A DNA stretch of 64,000 nt from Clostridia bacterium. Its GTDB lineage: Bacteria; Bacillota; Clostridia; Oscillospirales; Acutalibacteraceae. A program made the translations under genes and the position numbers. The notes under the pieces are model-generated. The model had not been told where the DNA came from. It saw only the letters and a program-made list of their open reading frames with translations, and searched no databases. This document shows, piece after piece, positions 54,065 through 62,980 of this stretch (the stretch's first letter is position 1; each line of letters starts with the position of its first letter). The stretch is taken from positions 1-64,000 of the forward strand of contig JAFWYP010000059.1 in assembly GCA_017517665.1 (NCBI GenBank), in the 5' to 3' direction.

Positions 54065-54751
54065 ATGGAAATACTTCCTTTTGTAATTGACGGTATTCTC
54101 ATCCTTATTCTTGTTGCAACATTTTTTGACGGAAGAAGAAAAGGTTTTTTCAAAATGCTGTTTTCGCTTGTTGCAACTGCTATAGCCGTAATCATAGCCT
54201 ATGAATATTCAGCGCCGCTTGTCGGGTGGGTAAATGAAGCTTTTGTTCAGAAAGCGGCGGTCAATATATTAGCCGATTCAATTTCCGCACATTTAAGCAG
54301 CGGCACACAGGCTGTTCTCGATTCGATTCCCGACTACATAACAGAGGCAGCACAGGTAACCGGAACATCCGTTTCAGACGTGATTTCCGATATCGGTTCT
54401 TCGTTTGATGTTGTTCAGGCGGCAGAGCTGATTTACGGCGGCATTTATTCGGTTATTGTTTTCCCGATTCTGATGGTTGTTGCATTCATTGTTATTTATG
54501 CAATATCCAACGCAATTCTTTCTCTCGGCGTGAATTTCCTTAACAACATATTCAGACTTCCCGTGCTTAAGGGACTCAATAAGTTTTTCGGAGGAATTCT
54601 GGGTGCGGTCAAGGGTGTTGTTATTGTTGTTATTTTAAGTATGGCGCTTGTTGTTTTTGCGCCGATAATAACTCCCGAGGAAATCAGGGAGGCAATTGAT
54701 TCTTCAATAATACCGAATTTAATTGAAGAAATTTCAATCAAGATATATTAA
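54065..54751 (+). CDS. CvpA-family membrane protein
   Basis: The 228-residue protein has a CvpA-like arrangement: helix 1 (about 5-20), the loop DGRRKGFFKMLFS following it, helix 2, an extracytoplasmic region (about 60-120) and two further helices (about 125-155 and 180-205). CvpA homologues are linked to envelope and colicin V phenotypes. I use the ATG at 54065, 6 bases after GGTG; upstream TTG and GTG codons at 54053-54058 overlap that site. Confidence 0.8.
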   Translation: MEILPFVIDGILILILVATFFDGRRKGFFKMLFSLVATAIAVIIAYEYSAPLVGWVNEAFVQKAAVNILADSISAHLSSGTQAVLDSIPDYITEAAQVTGTSVSDVISDIGSSFDVVQAAELIYGGIYSVIVFPILMVVAFIVIYAISNAILSLGVNFLNNIFRLPVLKGLNKFFGGILGAVKGVVIVVILSMALVVFAPIITPEEIREAIDSSIIPNLIEEISIKIY

Positions 54752-54761
54752 GGAGGATATT

Positions 54762-55385
54762 ATGAAAGCTTTATTAAAAGAATATTTTACGGGATGTCTC
54801 ACAATTCCGAATCTTCTCTCACTCATCAGAATCGCTCTTATTCCCGTTTTTGCTGTTCTTTTCAATGACGGCAACTATGTGTGGGCAATTATCGTTCTTG
54901 CAATTTCGGGTCTCACCGATTTCTTTGACGGTAAAATTGCCCGTAAATTTAACCAGATAAGTGCACTCGGCAAGCTTCTCGACCCCATTGCCGATAAGCT
55001 CAGCCAGATAACAATTGCAATTGTTTTCTATCTTGCATTCAAAAACAGCGCTGACGAAACCGTTAAGGCATTCAGCTGGATTTTCCTTGTTTTTCTTATC
55101 AAGGAAGCTGTTATGGTTGTCGGCGGTGCAATAATGATTATGTTCGGTCTCAAGCCCGTTGCAGCAGAAATGCCCGGTAAGATTGCAACCTTTGCTTTCT
55201 ACACCATTATGTGCGTTATCATGGCATTCGGTCCGGATATCGGCATTTTCAGAAACGCATTTACTCTTCCCGCAGCGGCTATGCTTGTTCTTGTGGGTAT
55301 CAGCGTTATACTTACTTTGGTTGCATTCTTCAGCTATGTGCCCGGAGTTATCAGTCAGATTAAAGAAAAGAAAAACGCAAAATAA
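54762..55385 (+). CDS. pgsA: CDP-diacylglycerol-glycerol-3-phosphate 3-phosphatidyltransferase
   Basis: It makes phosphatidylglycerol phosphate at the membrane. The 207-residue protein has the full CDP-alcohol phosphotransferase signature D-x2-DG-x2-AR-x8-G-x3-D-x3-D (TDFFDGKIAR, then GKLLDPIAD, about 51-77) and about five membrane helices. The start at 54762 follows AAGGAGG; the upstream extension lacks a ribosome site and overlaps the CvpA-like gene. Confidence 0.92.
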   Translation: MKALLKEYFTGCLTIPNLLSLIRIALIPVFAVLFNDGNYVWAIIVLAISGLTDFFDGKIARKFNQISALGKLLDPIADKLSQITIAIVFYLAFKNSADETVKAFSWIFLVFLIKEAVMVVGGAIMIMFGLKPVAAEMPGKIATFAFYTIMCVIMAFGPDIGIFRNAFTLPAAAMLVLVGISVILTLVAFFSYVPGVISQIKEKKNAK

Positions 55386-55405
55386 TTCAAAAAGGAAATC
55401 AGTCA

Positions 55406-57697
55406 ATGAAACAGGTTTTATGTGCAAAATGTAAAAAACGCCCTGCAATGTTCTTTGTAACAAAGGTTGAGGGCGAAAAAACAACGCAGGAGGGTCTGTG
55501 CATCAAGTGTGCCATGGAAATGAATATCGGTCCCGTCAAACAGATTATGCAGAGCATGGGCATTTCCGAGGATGAACTCGAAGATGTGAGCGAGCAGTTT
55601 GAAGCAATGTTCGGCGAAGACGGCGGCTTTGAACCCGGCGGCGCAGGCACAATGCCCTTTTTGCAGAACTTCGGTGCAATGGGTAATTCTCAAAATGCCG
55701 AAGAAAATACCGCTTCCGAAACAACAAGCGGCGAAGAAAAGAAAAAGAGATGGGGAAAGAATAAAAAGGCAAATCAGGAAGAAAAGAAACGCAAGTATCT
55801 TTCGCAGTTCTGCACCGACCTCACAGCAAAGGCAAAGTCAGGTAATATTGACCGCATTATCGGCAGAGAAAACGAGATTTACAGAGCAATTCAGATTCTT
55901 TGCAGAAGAACAAAGAACAACCCCTGCTTTATCGGTGAACCCGGTGTAGGTAAGACCGCAATCGCCGAGGGTCTTGCACTCAAGATTTCGGCAGGCGATG
56001 TTCCCGCAAAGCTCCGTGACAAAGAAATCCATATGCTTGACCTTGCCGCACTTGTTGCAGGCACACAGTTCAGAGGTCAGTTTGAAAGCAGAATAAAGGG
56101 TCTTGTTGAGGAAGTGCGTTCCGAGGGCAATATTATCCTCTTTATCGACGAGGTTCATTCCCTTGTCGGTACGGGTGATGCTGAAGGTTCGATGAACGCT
56201 GCCAACATTCTTAAGCCTTCTCTTTCAAGAGGAGAAATTCAGATTATTGGTGCAACAACCTTCACCGAATACAGAAAATATATCGAAAAGGATGCCGCCC
56301 TTGAACGCAGACTTCAGCCCATCAAGGTTGAAGAGCCTTCAATTGAGCAGACAACCGAAATGCTCATTGGTGTCAAGGATTATTATGAGGATTATCACCG
56401 TGTAAGAGTTACCGATACTCTTATCGAGAAGGCGGTCAATCTTTCCGAAAGATATATCAATGACAGATTTTTGCCCGACAAGGCAATTGACCTTCTTGAC
56501 GAAGCCTGCACCTGCGCAAATCTTCGCAACAAGCACATAAGCGATTTTGAGGTTGCATCGGCAGAGCTTGAAGAGCTTGAAGCTCACGAAGCTGAGCTTA
56601 TGGAAACAACCGAAGAAAAGAACTATGAGGAAATCGCAAAGATAAAGGCTGAAATCATCCAGAAAAAAGAAGAGGTTGCAAAGCTTGATGAGCTTGCATC
56701 GGACAACCATGTTACCGAAGATGACCTTGCAAGAGTTATTCAGCTCTGGACAGGTATTCCCGCAAGCAAGGTTATCGAAAGCGACCTTCGCAGACTTTCT
56801 TCTCTTGAGGATAATCTCAAGGCAGGAATTATCGGTCAGGATGAAGCCGTTTCGCTCGTTGCCGCTGCAGTAAGAAGGGGCAGAGTGAGAATCAGTCCGC
56901 GCCGCAGACCCGCATCATTCATTTTTGTAGGTCCCACGGGCGTAGGTAAAACAGAGCTTGTAAAGCTCCTTGCAAAAGAGCTTTTTGATACTCCCGAAAC
57001 TCTTATCCGTCTTGATATGAGCGAATTCATGGAGAAACACTCCGTTTCAAGAATCATCGGTTCGCCTCCGGGATATGTAGGCTATGACGAAGCGGGTCAG
57101 CTCACCGAAAAGGTGCGCCGCAAGCCCTATTCCGTTGTTCTTTTTGATGAAATCGAAAAGGCACATCCCGATGTTATGAATATTCTTCTTCAGATTCTTG
57201 ACGAAGGCAGAATAACCGATGCTCAGGGCAGAACGGTCAACTTTGAAAACACAGTTATCGTTATGACCTCCAATGCAGGCAGCAACAGAGGCTCGGGCGC
57301 ACTCGGTTTTGCAAAAACAAAGAATGAGGCATCCAAGGAAAGAGCACTTAAGGCACTCAATGAATTCCTCCGCCCCGAATTCATCGGCAGAGTTGATGAG
57401 GTTGTTGTCTTCAACGACCTTTCGCTTGATGATTATAAACGCATTGCAGTTCTTATGCTCAGCGAGCTTGTTGATCCTCTCTCTGACAAGGGAATCACCT
57501 TTACATGGAACGATGAAGCAGTATCTCTTATCGCTGAAAAGTCCGTTGACGGACCCAGAGGTGCAAGAGATTTACGCAACGTTATCCGCAAGAATGTTGA
57601 GGATGTTATAACGGAAAGAATTGTCAACGCCGAAACGGAAATTAAATCAGTAAACCTCACAACAGAGGGCGATAAGATAATCTGTAATTTTAATTAA
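55406..57697 (+). CDS. Clp protease ATPase, ClpE-like (N-terminal zinc finger)
   Basis: The 763-residue Clp/Hsp100 ATPase unfolds proteins for ClpP. Residues 1-40 hold a CxxC...CxxC zinc finger (CAKC, CIKC) like that of ClpE and McsA, instead of the ClpC double N-domain. AAA+ module 1 follows (GEPGVGKTAI near 173), then a short coiled middle domain with UVR-like charge pattern (about 385-450) and module 2 (GPTGVGKTEL near 512, FDEIEKAHPD). A basic/acidic linker lies at about 75-135. It starts 20 bases after pgsA and ends at a strong terminator. Confidence 0.9.
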   Translation: MKQVLCAKCKKRPAMFFVTKVEGEKTTQEGLCIKCAMEMNIGPVKQIMQSMGISEDELEDVSEQFEAMFGEDGGFEPGGAGTMPFLQNFGAMGNSQNAEENTASETTSGEEKKKRWGKNKKANQEEKKRKYLSQFCTDLTAKAKSGNIDRIIGRENEIYRAIQILCRRTKNNPCFIGEPGVGKTAIAEGLALKISAGDVPAKLRDKEIHMLDLAALVAGTQFRGQFESRIKGLVEEVRSEGNIILFIDEVHSLVGTGDAEGSMNAANILKPSLSRGEIQIIGATTFTEYRKYIEKDAALERRLQPIKVEEPSIEQTTEMLIGVKDYYEDYHRVRVTDTLIEKAVNLSERYINDRFLPDKAIDLLDEACTCANLRNKHISDFEVASAELEELEAHEAELMETTEEKNYEEIAKIKAEIIQKKEEVAKLDELASDNHVTEDDLARVIQLWTGIPASKVIESDLRRLSSLEDNLKAGIIGQDEAVSLVAAAVRRGRVRISPRRRPASFIFVGPTGVGKTELVKLLAKELFDTPETLIRLDMSEFMEKHSVSRIIGSPPGYVGYDEAGQLTEKVRRKPYSVVLFDEIEKAHPDVMNILLQILDEGRITDAQGRTVNFENTVIVMTSNAGSNRGSGALGFAKTKNEASKERALKALNEFLRPEFIGRVDEVVVFNDLSLDDYKRIAVLMLSELVDPLSDKGITFTWNDEAVSLIAEKSVDGPRGARDLRNVIRKNVEDVITERIVNAETEIKSVNLTTEGDKIICNFN

Positions 57698-57698
57698 T

Positions 57699-57743
57699 AT
57701 ATCCCCCGTAAATTTGTATGTCAAACAAATTTACGGGGGATAT
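57699..57743. terminator. Bidirectional terminator of the clpE-like gene
   Basis: A 19-base perfect stem (ATATCCCCCGTAAATTTGT and its complement) with a 7-base loop lies between convergent genes. It is the longest perfect hairpin noticed in the window. Confidence 0.9.
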
Positions 57744-57748
57744 GAATT

Positions 57749-58489
57749 TTAAGGATGAACATACTGTCCGTGTTTCTTTGTGTTTTCGCCTCTCTGAATT
57801 GCAAACTGCGGACAGTGGTGCAGACAGCCGAGGCACATGGCGCATTTTTCTTTTACCCACGCGGGTTTTCCTTTTCTGATTTCAATTGCATTTTCGGGGC
57901 AATTTTTTGCACACATTCCGCAGCCTATGCAACTGTCCTCAACCGAAAGGCTGCTTGTACGGCGCAGATTTTCATAGTCTTTATAGAAATAATCCGAAAA
58001 CGGTATATGGCGGTAATCAAAATTGCCGTTTTTCTTTTTGTTAATCCTTTTTATTATTTTATCAGCTGCTTTATCGGCTTCTTTATTTCTTTCCGAAACC
58101 TTATTTTTATCGGATAAATCGTAAATCGGTGTCCAGGTGTCGGGCATTCTGACGGAATACTGTGCCTTGACAGCAATATTCTTTTCTGCAAGCATTTTCT
58201 TTATGATTTTGCTTGCACCGCCCGAAAATCCGCCGTAGGTTGCAACGGTGAAAATATAATTGCCGTTTGTTTTTATATTCAGTTTATCAATGAAACGGCA
58301 GAGGGTAACCGGCAGACCGAAGTTATAAACAGGAAAAACAAAGCCGATGTTTTCGCTTTTGTCAGCGATAAAATTATATAATTCCTTTTTCAGACATTCA
58401 GTTATGTCGGCATATCTGTCGCCCGTTTTTTCTGCAATCACTTTTGCAACATGACGGCTGTTGCCTGTTGCGGAAAAATAAAAAATCAC
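57749..58489 (-). CDS. EFR1-type flavodoxin-ferredoxin protein
   Basis: The 246-residue electron-transfer protein has an N-terminal flavodoxin-like domain (IFYFSATGNSRHVAK with the FMN phosphate loop, about 1-150). Two C-terminal 4Fe-4S clusters follow (CIGCGMCAKNCP and CAMCLGCLHHCP, about 188-232). It starts with GTG at complement 58487-58489, 5 bases after GGGGGTG. The open frame extends much further upstream, but that part overlaps the divergent GDPD gene and lacks a start site. Redox partner unknown. Confidence 0.88.
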   Translation of the reverse strand: MIFYFSATGNSRHVAKVIAEKTGDRYADITECLKKELYNFIADKSENIGFVFPVYNFGLPVTLCRFIDKLNIKTNGNYIFTVATYGGFSGGASKIIKKMLAEKNIAVKAQYSVRMPDTWTPIYDLSDKNKVSERNKEADKAADKIIKRINKKKNGNFDYRHIPFSDYFYKDYENLRRTSSLSVEDSCIGCGMCAKNCPENAIEIRKGKPAWVKEKCAMCLGCLHHCPQFAIQRGENTKKHGQYVHP

Positions 58490-58508
58490 GATGTCACCCC
58501 CGTTGATA

Positions 58509-58537
58509 TTGACTATTATAATATATTTCTTTATACT
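58509..58537 (+). promoter_or_regulatory. Sigma-A-type promoter of the GDPD gene
   Basis: TTGACT (58509-58514), a 17-base spacer and TATACT (58532-58537) lie 21 bases upstream of the start codon. Confidence 0.65.
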
Positions 58538-58558
58538 TATCAATAAGGAGATGGTTAT

Positions 58559-59395
58559 ATGAATTTCAATCTTCACGAAAAAGCAAAAGAAAACATAATT
58601 GTTGTTGCCCACAGAGGCGCAAGCGGAGGCAATATTCCGTGCAACACAATGGCGGCTTACGAAATCGCACTTAAGCAGGGTGCGGATATGATAGAGGTTG
58701 ATGTCAGCTGCAGCAAAGACGGAAAGCTCTTTCTTTTTCATCCCGGAATGGAGAAAGAACACCTCGGAAAAAGAACTCTTTTGCCCCGGTTTAATTACGA
58801 TAAAATCAAAAAATTCCGTTATGTAAACTACGACAGAACACCCACTCAATTTCCTATTGCGGATTTTGATGAACTTCTCGAAAATTTTAAAGGCAGATGT
58901 TTTATAAATATTGACAAATTCTGGAGCAATCCTCAAAAGATTTATGAAGCCGTGAAACGCCACGGAATGACCGACCAGATGCTTGTCAAAAGCAAGCCGT
59001 CGGATAAGGTTTTCAAAATCCTTGAAGAAGTTGCACCCGAAATACCGTTCATGCCGATTGTCAGGGATGAACATCCGCTTCACGAAATGCTTTTGAAGAG
59101 CAACATCAACTATGTTGGCGTTGAGGTGCTGTTTGAAAAAGGGAATTCATATGTTGCGAGCGATGAATTCATTGAAAGGATGCACCGTGACAATGTTCTT
59201 GTGTGGATGAATTCGATTATTTATGACTACAAAGAACAGCTTTCGGGCGGTCACAGCGACGATACCGCACTTACCGTCAGTGAGGACTACGGCTGGGGCT
59301 GGATTGCCGACAAGGGCGTTGACATGATTCAGACTGACTGGACAATGATGCTTGTCGATTATCTGAAACGTTCGGATAAATACTACCGCAAATAA
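58559..59395 (+). CDS. Glycerophosphodiester phosphodiesterase family protein
   Basis: The 278-residue TIM-barrel protein has the GDPD signature VVAHRGASGG (His/Arg pair, about 16-25), the metal-binding MIEVDVS (Glu/Asp, about 47-53) and FLFHPGMEKE, where the second catalytic His is present but the usual following Asp is Pro. No signal peptide, so it is cytoplasmic. It would release glycerol-3-phosphate from deacylated lipids or act on a related diester. The ATG follows AAGGAGATGG. Single-gene unit. Confidence 0.88.
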   Translation: MNFNLHEKAKENIIVVAHRGASGGNIPCNTMAAYEIALKQGADMIEVDVSCSKDGKLFLFHPGMEKEHLGKRTLLPRFNYDKIKKFRYVNYDRTPTQFPIADFDELLENFKGRCFINIDKFWSNPQKIYEAVKRHGMTDQMLVKSKPSDKVFKILEEVAPEIPFMPIVRDEHPLHEMLLKSNINYVGVEVLFEKGNSYVASDEFIERMHRDNVLVWMNSIIYDYKEQLSGGHSDDTALTVSEDYGWGWIADKGVDMIQTDWTMMLVDYLKRSDKYYRK

Positions 59396-59400
59396 GATAA

Positions 59401-59430
59401 CCCCGTTTGGAATTAACCAAACGGGGCATT
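59401..59430 (+). terminator. Terminator after the GDPD gene
   Basis: A 10-base perfect stem (CCCCGTTTGG / CCAAACGGGG) with an AATTAA loop is followed by CATTTT. It may also serve the convergent GDYXXLXY-like gene. Confidence 0.8.
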
Positions 59431-59431
59431 T

Positions 59432-59965
59432 TCATGCGTGTTTCTTTACATATTCTTCAACAGTCATACCGTTGATAAGAATTTCCGTGAGTTCAATCTT
59501 GTGGCTATATATTGTTGCTTTTACCGTGAAATTCAGGTTTTCAGCCGTAACAACATAATCTTCCCCGTAATCGGAAAACATTTCATAAAACAAGTCCCGA
59601 GGAAAATTATCGCTGTATATTCCTGATTCTTCACTAAAATAATCATAATCGCTTTTGAGGTAGAGCTTTTCTTTCGGCTTTTTTTCGGAGAAACCCGTAA
59701 CGGAATAAAGTCCGTTATCACCTTTTTCTATTATAGCGTATTTGCTGTTGTCACGGTAAGGCGGGGTTGTGCCTTTTATCGGCGCATAGATATAAGCCGT
59801 GCCTGCCCACCCGTCATAATGTGCCGAAATGCCGTCAACCTCAAAAATGAATTCCTTGCCTTTGTTGGCAATCAGCCATTCCGTGACGGGTCTTATCGCG
59901 GTAAGTGACAGTGCAAACGCAAGCTGAATTGCAACCAGAATGATTATCGGAAGCTTTTTACGCAT
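59432..59965 (-). CDS. GDYXXLXY-like membrane-anchored protein
   Basis: The 177-residue protein has one N-terminal membrane helix (about 4-22, LPIIILVAIQLAFALSL) and an outer domain resembling the GDYXXLXY family (GKEFIFEVDGI, then GTAYIYAPI in place of the G-D-Y-x-x-L-x-Y strand, and the C-terminal LINGMTVEEYVKKH). The start at 59965 lies inside the end of the HTH-membrane gene (8-base overlap), so they are coupled. GDYXXLXY proteins commonly pair with multi-TM DUF2157/DUF4401 proteins, which fits the neighbour. Confidence 0.75.
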   Translation of the reverse strand: MRKKLPIIILVAIQLAFALSLTAIRPVTEWLIANKGKEFIFEVDGISAHYDGWAGTAYIYAPIKGTTPPYRDNSKYAIIEKGDNGLYSVTGFSEKKPKEKLYLKSDYDYFSEESGIYSDNFPRDLFYEMFSDYGEDYVVTAENLNFTVKATIYSHKIELTEILINGMTVEEYVKKHA

Positions 59966-61358
59966 TGGTCTCATCCTCCCTTGCTTTAAAAGTTTTTGAG
60001 AGCTTTCTGTTGATGAGAAGCAGGGCGGCACCCATAACAATGCAGGCAATTCCGCTGTAAACCAAATCCCAGTTGCCCATTATAAGTGTCACATAAATGA
60101 TGTAGCAAATCATTAGCAGTCCGAGATTCACCGTCAGCATCTTTGCATTCTTTATACCGCTGATAATGAGGATAATGCTTGATGCGAGAGAAAGCAGAGA
60201 AATAACTATCTGCAGTTCTTCGCCGTATGAAAACTGTTCGAGAACCGAACTTCCGCCGAGAACAAAAGAGGTTAATGCCGTTACGGAAAGAAAGGCGGTT
60301 TTAACGGGATTCTTTCCGAGATCTTTTCTGCCGATAAAAAACGCAAGTGCAATAATAACTATTGAAACAATAAAGGGGAACACTGCGTATCCGTCCTGCT
60401 TGTATTCATCAAGCAGTCTTTCCGTGATAACGCAGAGAACGGCATTAATAACGGTAATACACGGAACGGCAAAATATCTGAACGGATAGGACGAATCACT
60501 GTTTTTATCTGCCGCATAGAGAAGAGCGAAAACGGCAAGGAGCAGATAAAACAGAATGGTGAGCGGCTGCTGACCTGTTATGCAGAGCGACGAAACAACT
60601 AAAAATGCGGCTGAAATGACCGAAACCCAGACGGAGTATTTATGCTTCGTGTCAGACCCTTTTGATTTGAAAACAAAAAGAAGTCCTGCCGCAAAGAGGG
60701 GGATAAGCACCGCCGCATATTCTGCTTCGGTAAAAATATTCCATGTGCATATGCAGGCAAAATATGCCGTAAGAGGAAACACGGAATTGAGAACAAATGC
60801 CATAGGTAAAACCAAAAGCGCATCAATTACCAGAAGTTTTTCAAAGCTGAGGTCTGCCCCGAAGTTGGCATTGACAAGAGCATTTGTGATTGCAAGTCCC
60901 GCTGTCCATGCAACACACGCACTCTCACACCATGATATGCTGTCTTTTTTCTTTGAATAAGCATAAAATGCAACCGCACTTCCTGCGATAAGAGGAAGAA
61001 ACATAAGTGCGGCAAGAAGTGCTTCGGGAATTTCGTCCCAGAAGCAAGCAAAGACAATCACGATTCCGGTCACGGTCAGAAGCGTGCCAAGCGTTGCAAA
61101 AACAATGTTCATTGCCTTGCGGTTGTCCTTTTTTGTTGCCTCAAGTCCGACGTTGCGTTTTTCGCCGTAAATGATTTCTTCAAGACTTACCCCGAAAACA
61201 TCGGCAAGCACACCGAGCATTTCAATATCCGGCTGAGTTCTGTCATTTTCCCAGCTTGAAACGGTCTGCCTTGTGACGTTGATTTTTTCGGCGAGGGAGT
61301 CTTGAGTCAGCTTTCTTTCGTTTCTTAACTTTTTAATATTTTTTGAAACCTTTGCCAT
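59958..61358 (-). CDS. HTH transcriptional regulator fused to a polytopic membrane domain
   Basis: The 466-residue protein starts with an XRE-type helix-turn-helix (about 7-62: LRNERKLTQDSLAEKINVT, then VSSWENDRTQPD and LADVFGVSLEEIIYG). A linker and about 12-13 hydrophobic helices follow (about 83-450), similar in style to DUF2157 membrane proteins. A DNA-binding domain tied to so many helices implies a membrane-held regulator. The ATG follows GGGAGGTG. Inverted repeats lie in its promoter, suggesting self-control. The downstream GDYXXLXY-like gene is translationally coupled. Confidence 0.85.
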   Translation of the reverse strand: MAKVSKNIKKLRNERKLTQDSLAEKINVTRQTVSSWENDRTQPDIEMLGVLADVFGVSLEEIIYGEKRNVGLEATKKDNRKAMNIVFATLGTLLTVTGIVIVFACFWDEIPEALLAALMFLPLIAGSAVAFYAYSKKKDSISWCESACVAWTAGLAITNALVNANFGADLSFEKLLVIDALLVLPMAFVLNSVFPLTAYFACICTWNIFTEAEYAAVLIPLFAAGLLFVFKSKGSDTKHKYSVWVSVISAAFLVVSSLCITGQQPLTILFYLLLAVFALLYAADKNSDSSYPFRYFAVPCITVINAVLCVITERLLDEYKQDGYAVFPFIVSIVIIALAFFIGRKDLGKNPVKTAFLSVTALTSFVLGGSSVLEQFSYGEELQIVISLLSLASSIILIISGIKNAKMLTVNLGLLMICYIIYVTLIMGNWDLVYSGIACIVMGAALLLINRKLSKTFKAREDETNA

Positions 61359-61392
61359 TTTTTCACCTCCCGTGAATTAAACGGAGTCTTTC

Positions 61393-61445
61393 CGTGACTT
61401 AATTTAATCATAAATCACTTAAAAAGTCACGCAACAAAGTGTTGC
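61393..61445 (-). promoter_or_regulatory. Promoter region with inverted repeats before the HTH-membrane gene
   Basis: Arms CGTGACTT (61393-61400) and AAGTCACG (61424-61431) form an 8-base inverted repeat with a 23-base gap. GCAACA/TGTTGC (61431-61436 and 61440-61445) forms a second. On the minus strand a TTGCGT and a TATGAT, 16 bases apart, lie in this interval, so a protein bound to the arms would cover the promoter. Assignment as operator is inference. Confidence 0.45.
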
Positions 61446-61463
61446 ATACGCATTTTTAAATAA

Positions 61464-61497
61464 AAAACAGGGAATGCGCATATGCATTCCCTGTTTT
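61464..61497 (-). terminator. Terminator of the CBM9/NahK-like operon
   Basis: A 14-base perfect stem (AAAACAGGGAATGC / GCATTCCCTGTTTT) runs into TTTATTT in the minus direction, just past the stop at 61503. Confidence 0.85.
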
Positions 61498-61502
61498 GAG
61501 CA

Positions 61503-61853
61503 TTAATAACCCTGAATATATGATGCGATATGATATCCCATGGGATACGGTTCAACCTCGGGTGAATCAATGAAGGTTCTGAGAATATGGTAGAATACCA
61601 GCTTCTGTTCCTTGCAGCTTCTTGAGCGCACGTTGTCAAGCACTATTTCAGCCTTAAGAAAAGTCAGAACATCATCGTTGTCATCAATGAACGAATCAAC
61701 ATGAACATATTCAAATTCGGGAAGTCTGTATTCCACAACATAATCTTCGAGGTCATAGCCTTCCTTTTTGAAAAATATGCGGTCATATTTCAAAAGCCAT
61801 TTAACAACTTCCGTTTTGAATTCCCGTTCGGTCAGAAGATTAAGCTCGCTCAT
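61503..61853 (-). CDS. Small protein of unknown function in the NahK-like operon
   Basis: The 116-residue soluble protein is rich in acidic and aromatic residues (YDLEDYVVEYRLPEFEYVHVDSF) and has no recognised motif, signal or membrane segment. Its start overlaps the kinase stop by 4 bases (ATGA), so it is made together with the kinase. It is the last gene before the terminator. Confidence 0.75.
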   Translation of the reverse strand: MSELNLLTEREFKTEVVKWLLKYDRIFFKKEGYDLEDYVVEYRLPEFEYVHVDSFIDDNDDVLTFLKAEIVLDNVRSRSCKEQKLVFYHILRTFIDSPEVEPYPMGYHIASYIQGY

Positions 61854-62974
61854 TTTTCAATGCCGAGTTCCTTACAGCAGTCGCAAACGATTTTCTGCAT
61901 TTCTTCCATCTTTTTTTCGATATCCGCAACAAGAGCAAACTGTGTGCGGCATCTTACGAGGTTGTGTTCGGGATATTCTGTTTTGAAATATGTATCGCCG
62001 TTGATGAAATCGCCGAGGAAACGCATACCGCATTCAAGCGTCATGAGCTTTGAAGAGAATGCGAGCTGTTCAATTTCGTTTTTGGTAAGGCTTTCACCTG
62101 CGGTGGTGAGATAGCCGAGTGTGTATGCCTTGAAGTTATCAAGGCTGAGTGAAACCTTTGAAACATCCTTTTCATCCTCTGCGGCGGTGTTTGCACCGAA
62201 ACGGATGCTGTCGCCGAAATCGTAGAGCGAAAGACCGGGCATAACCGTATCAAGGTCAACAACGCAGATACCTTCGTTTGTCTTGTTGTCAAACATAACG
62301 TTGTTGAGTTTTGTATCGTTATGAGTTACTCTTAACGGAAGCTCGCCTGCATTGAGCATATCAAGAAGAATTGAACAATCACTTTCTCTGTCAAGAACAA
62401 ACTTTATTTCTTCTTCCGCCTGAAAAGCTCTGCCCGAAAGATTATCGGCAACAGCTTTTTTGAAATCGGCAAATCTTGAAACGGTGTTGTGGAAATTGGG
62501 GATTGTTTCTGTCAGAGAATCAATGGGGTAATCGGCAAGTATGCACTGGAATTTGCCGAATGCCTTTGCCGCATTGAAGAATACTTCGGGATTTTCAACG
62601 CTCTGGCATGAATGAGCGTCAGAGATGAAGTTATAGCATCTCCAGAAACGGTTTTTGCCGTCAATATAATAAGGCTTACCGTCTTTTGCAGGGATAACAT
62701 AAAGGCATTCTCTTTCGGTGTCTCCGCCGTTTTTCTTTACATAGTCACGCATATATTTTGTAACACCCATAACATTTTCCATGAGTGCTTCAGGCTGTTT
62801 AAAAACATATGTGTTAAGCTCCTGAACGAGATATTTATTGATTTTTCCGCTTTCTTCACGGAAATCAAAAACATATGTGTTGTTTATATGACCGTCGCGA
62901 AGCTGTGAGCTGTTTTCAAATTCGCCGTCAAAATCAAATGCATTGAGAAGCTCTGTAACAATTGTATTATCCAA
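61850..62974 (-). CDS. Aminoglycoside-phosphotransferase-fold kinase, N-acetylhexosamine 1-kinase (NahK)-like
   Basis: The 374-residue protein has the APH-fold catalytic loop VTHNDTKLNNVMFD (Asp 220, Asn 225), the metal-binding LDTV (VVDLDTVMPG, about 238-247) and YDFGDSIRFGA. These closely resemble bifidobacterial NahK/LnpB, which phosphorylates GlcNAc and GalNAc at C1 in the lacto-N-biose/galacto-N-biose pathway. Substrate assignment here is inference. It lies between a CBM9-like gene (6 bases upstream) and an unknown gene that it overlaps. Confidence 0.85.
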   Translation of the reverse strand: MDNTIVTELLNAFDFDGEFENSSQLRDGHINNTYVFDFREESGKINKYLVQELNTYVFKQPEALMENVMGVTKYMRDYVKKNGGDTERECLYVIPAKDGKPYYIDGKNRFWRCYNFISDAHSCQSVENPEVFFNAAKAFGKFQCILADYPIDSLTETIPNFHNTVSRFADFKKAVADNLSGRAFQAEEEIKFVLDRESDCSILLDMLNAGELPLRVTHNDTKLNNVMFDNKTNEGICVVDLDTVMPGLSLYDFGDSIRFGANTAAEDEKDVSKVSLSLDNFKAYTLGYLTTAGESLTKNEIEQLAFSSKLMTLECGMRFLGDFINGDTYFKTEYPEHNLVRCRTQFALVADIEKKMEEMQKIVCDCCKELGIEK

Positions 62975-62980
62975 GGAAAG

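Noticed and set aside
58490-59083. 198-codon N-terminal extension of the EFR1 flavodoxin-ferredoxin gene
   Set aside because: It overlaps most of the divergent GDPD gene, and the flavodoxin fold begins exactly at the GTG at 58489, which has a good ribosome site.
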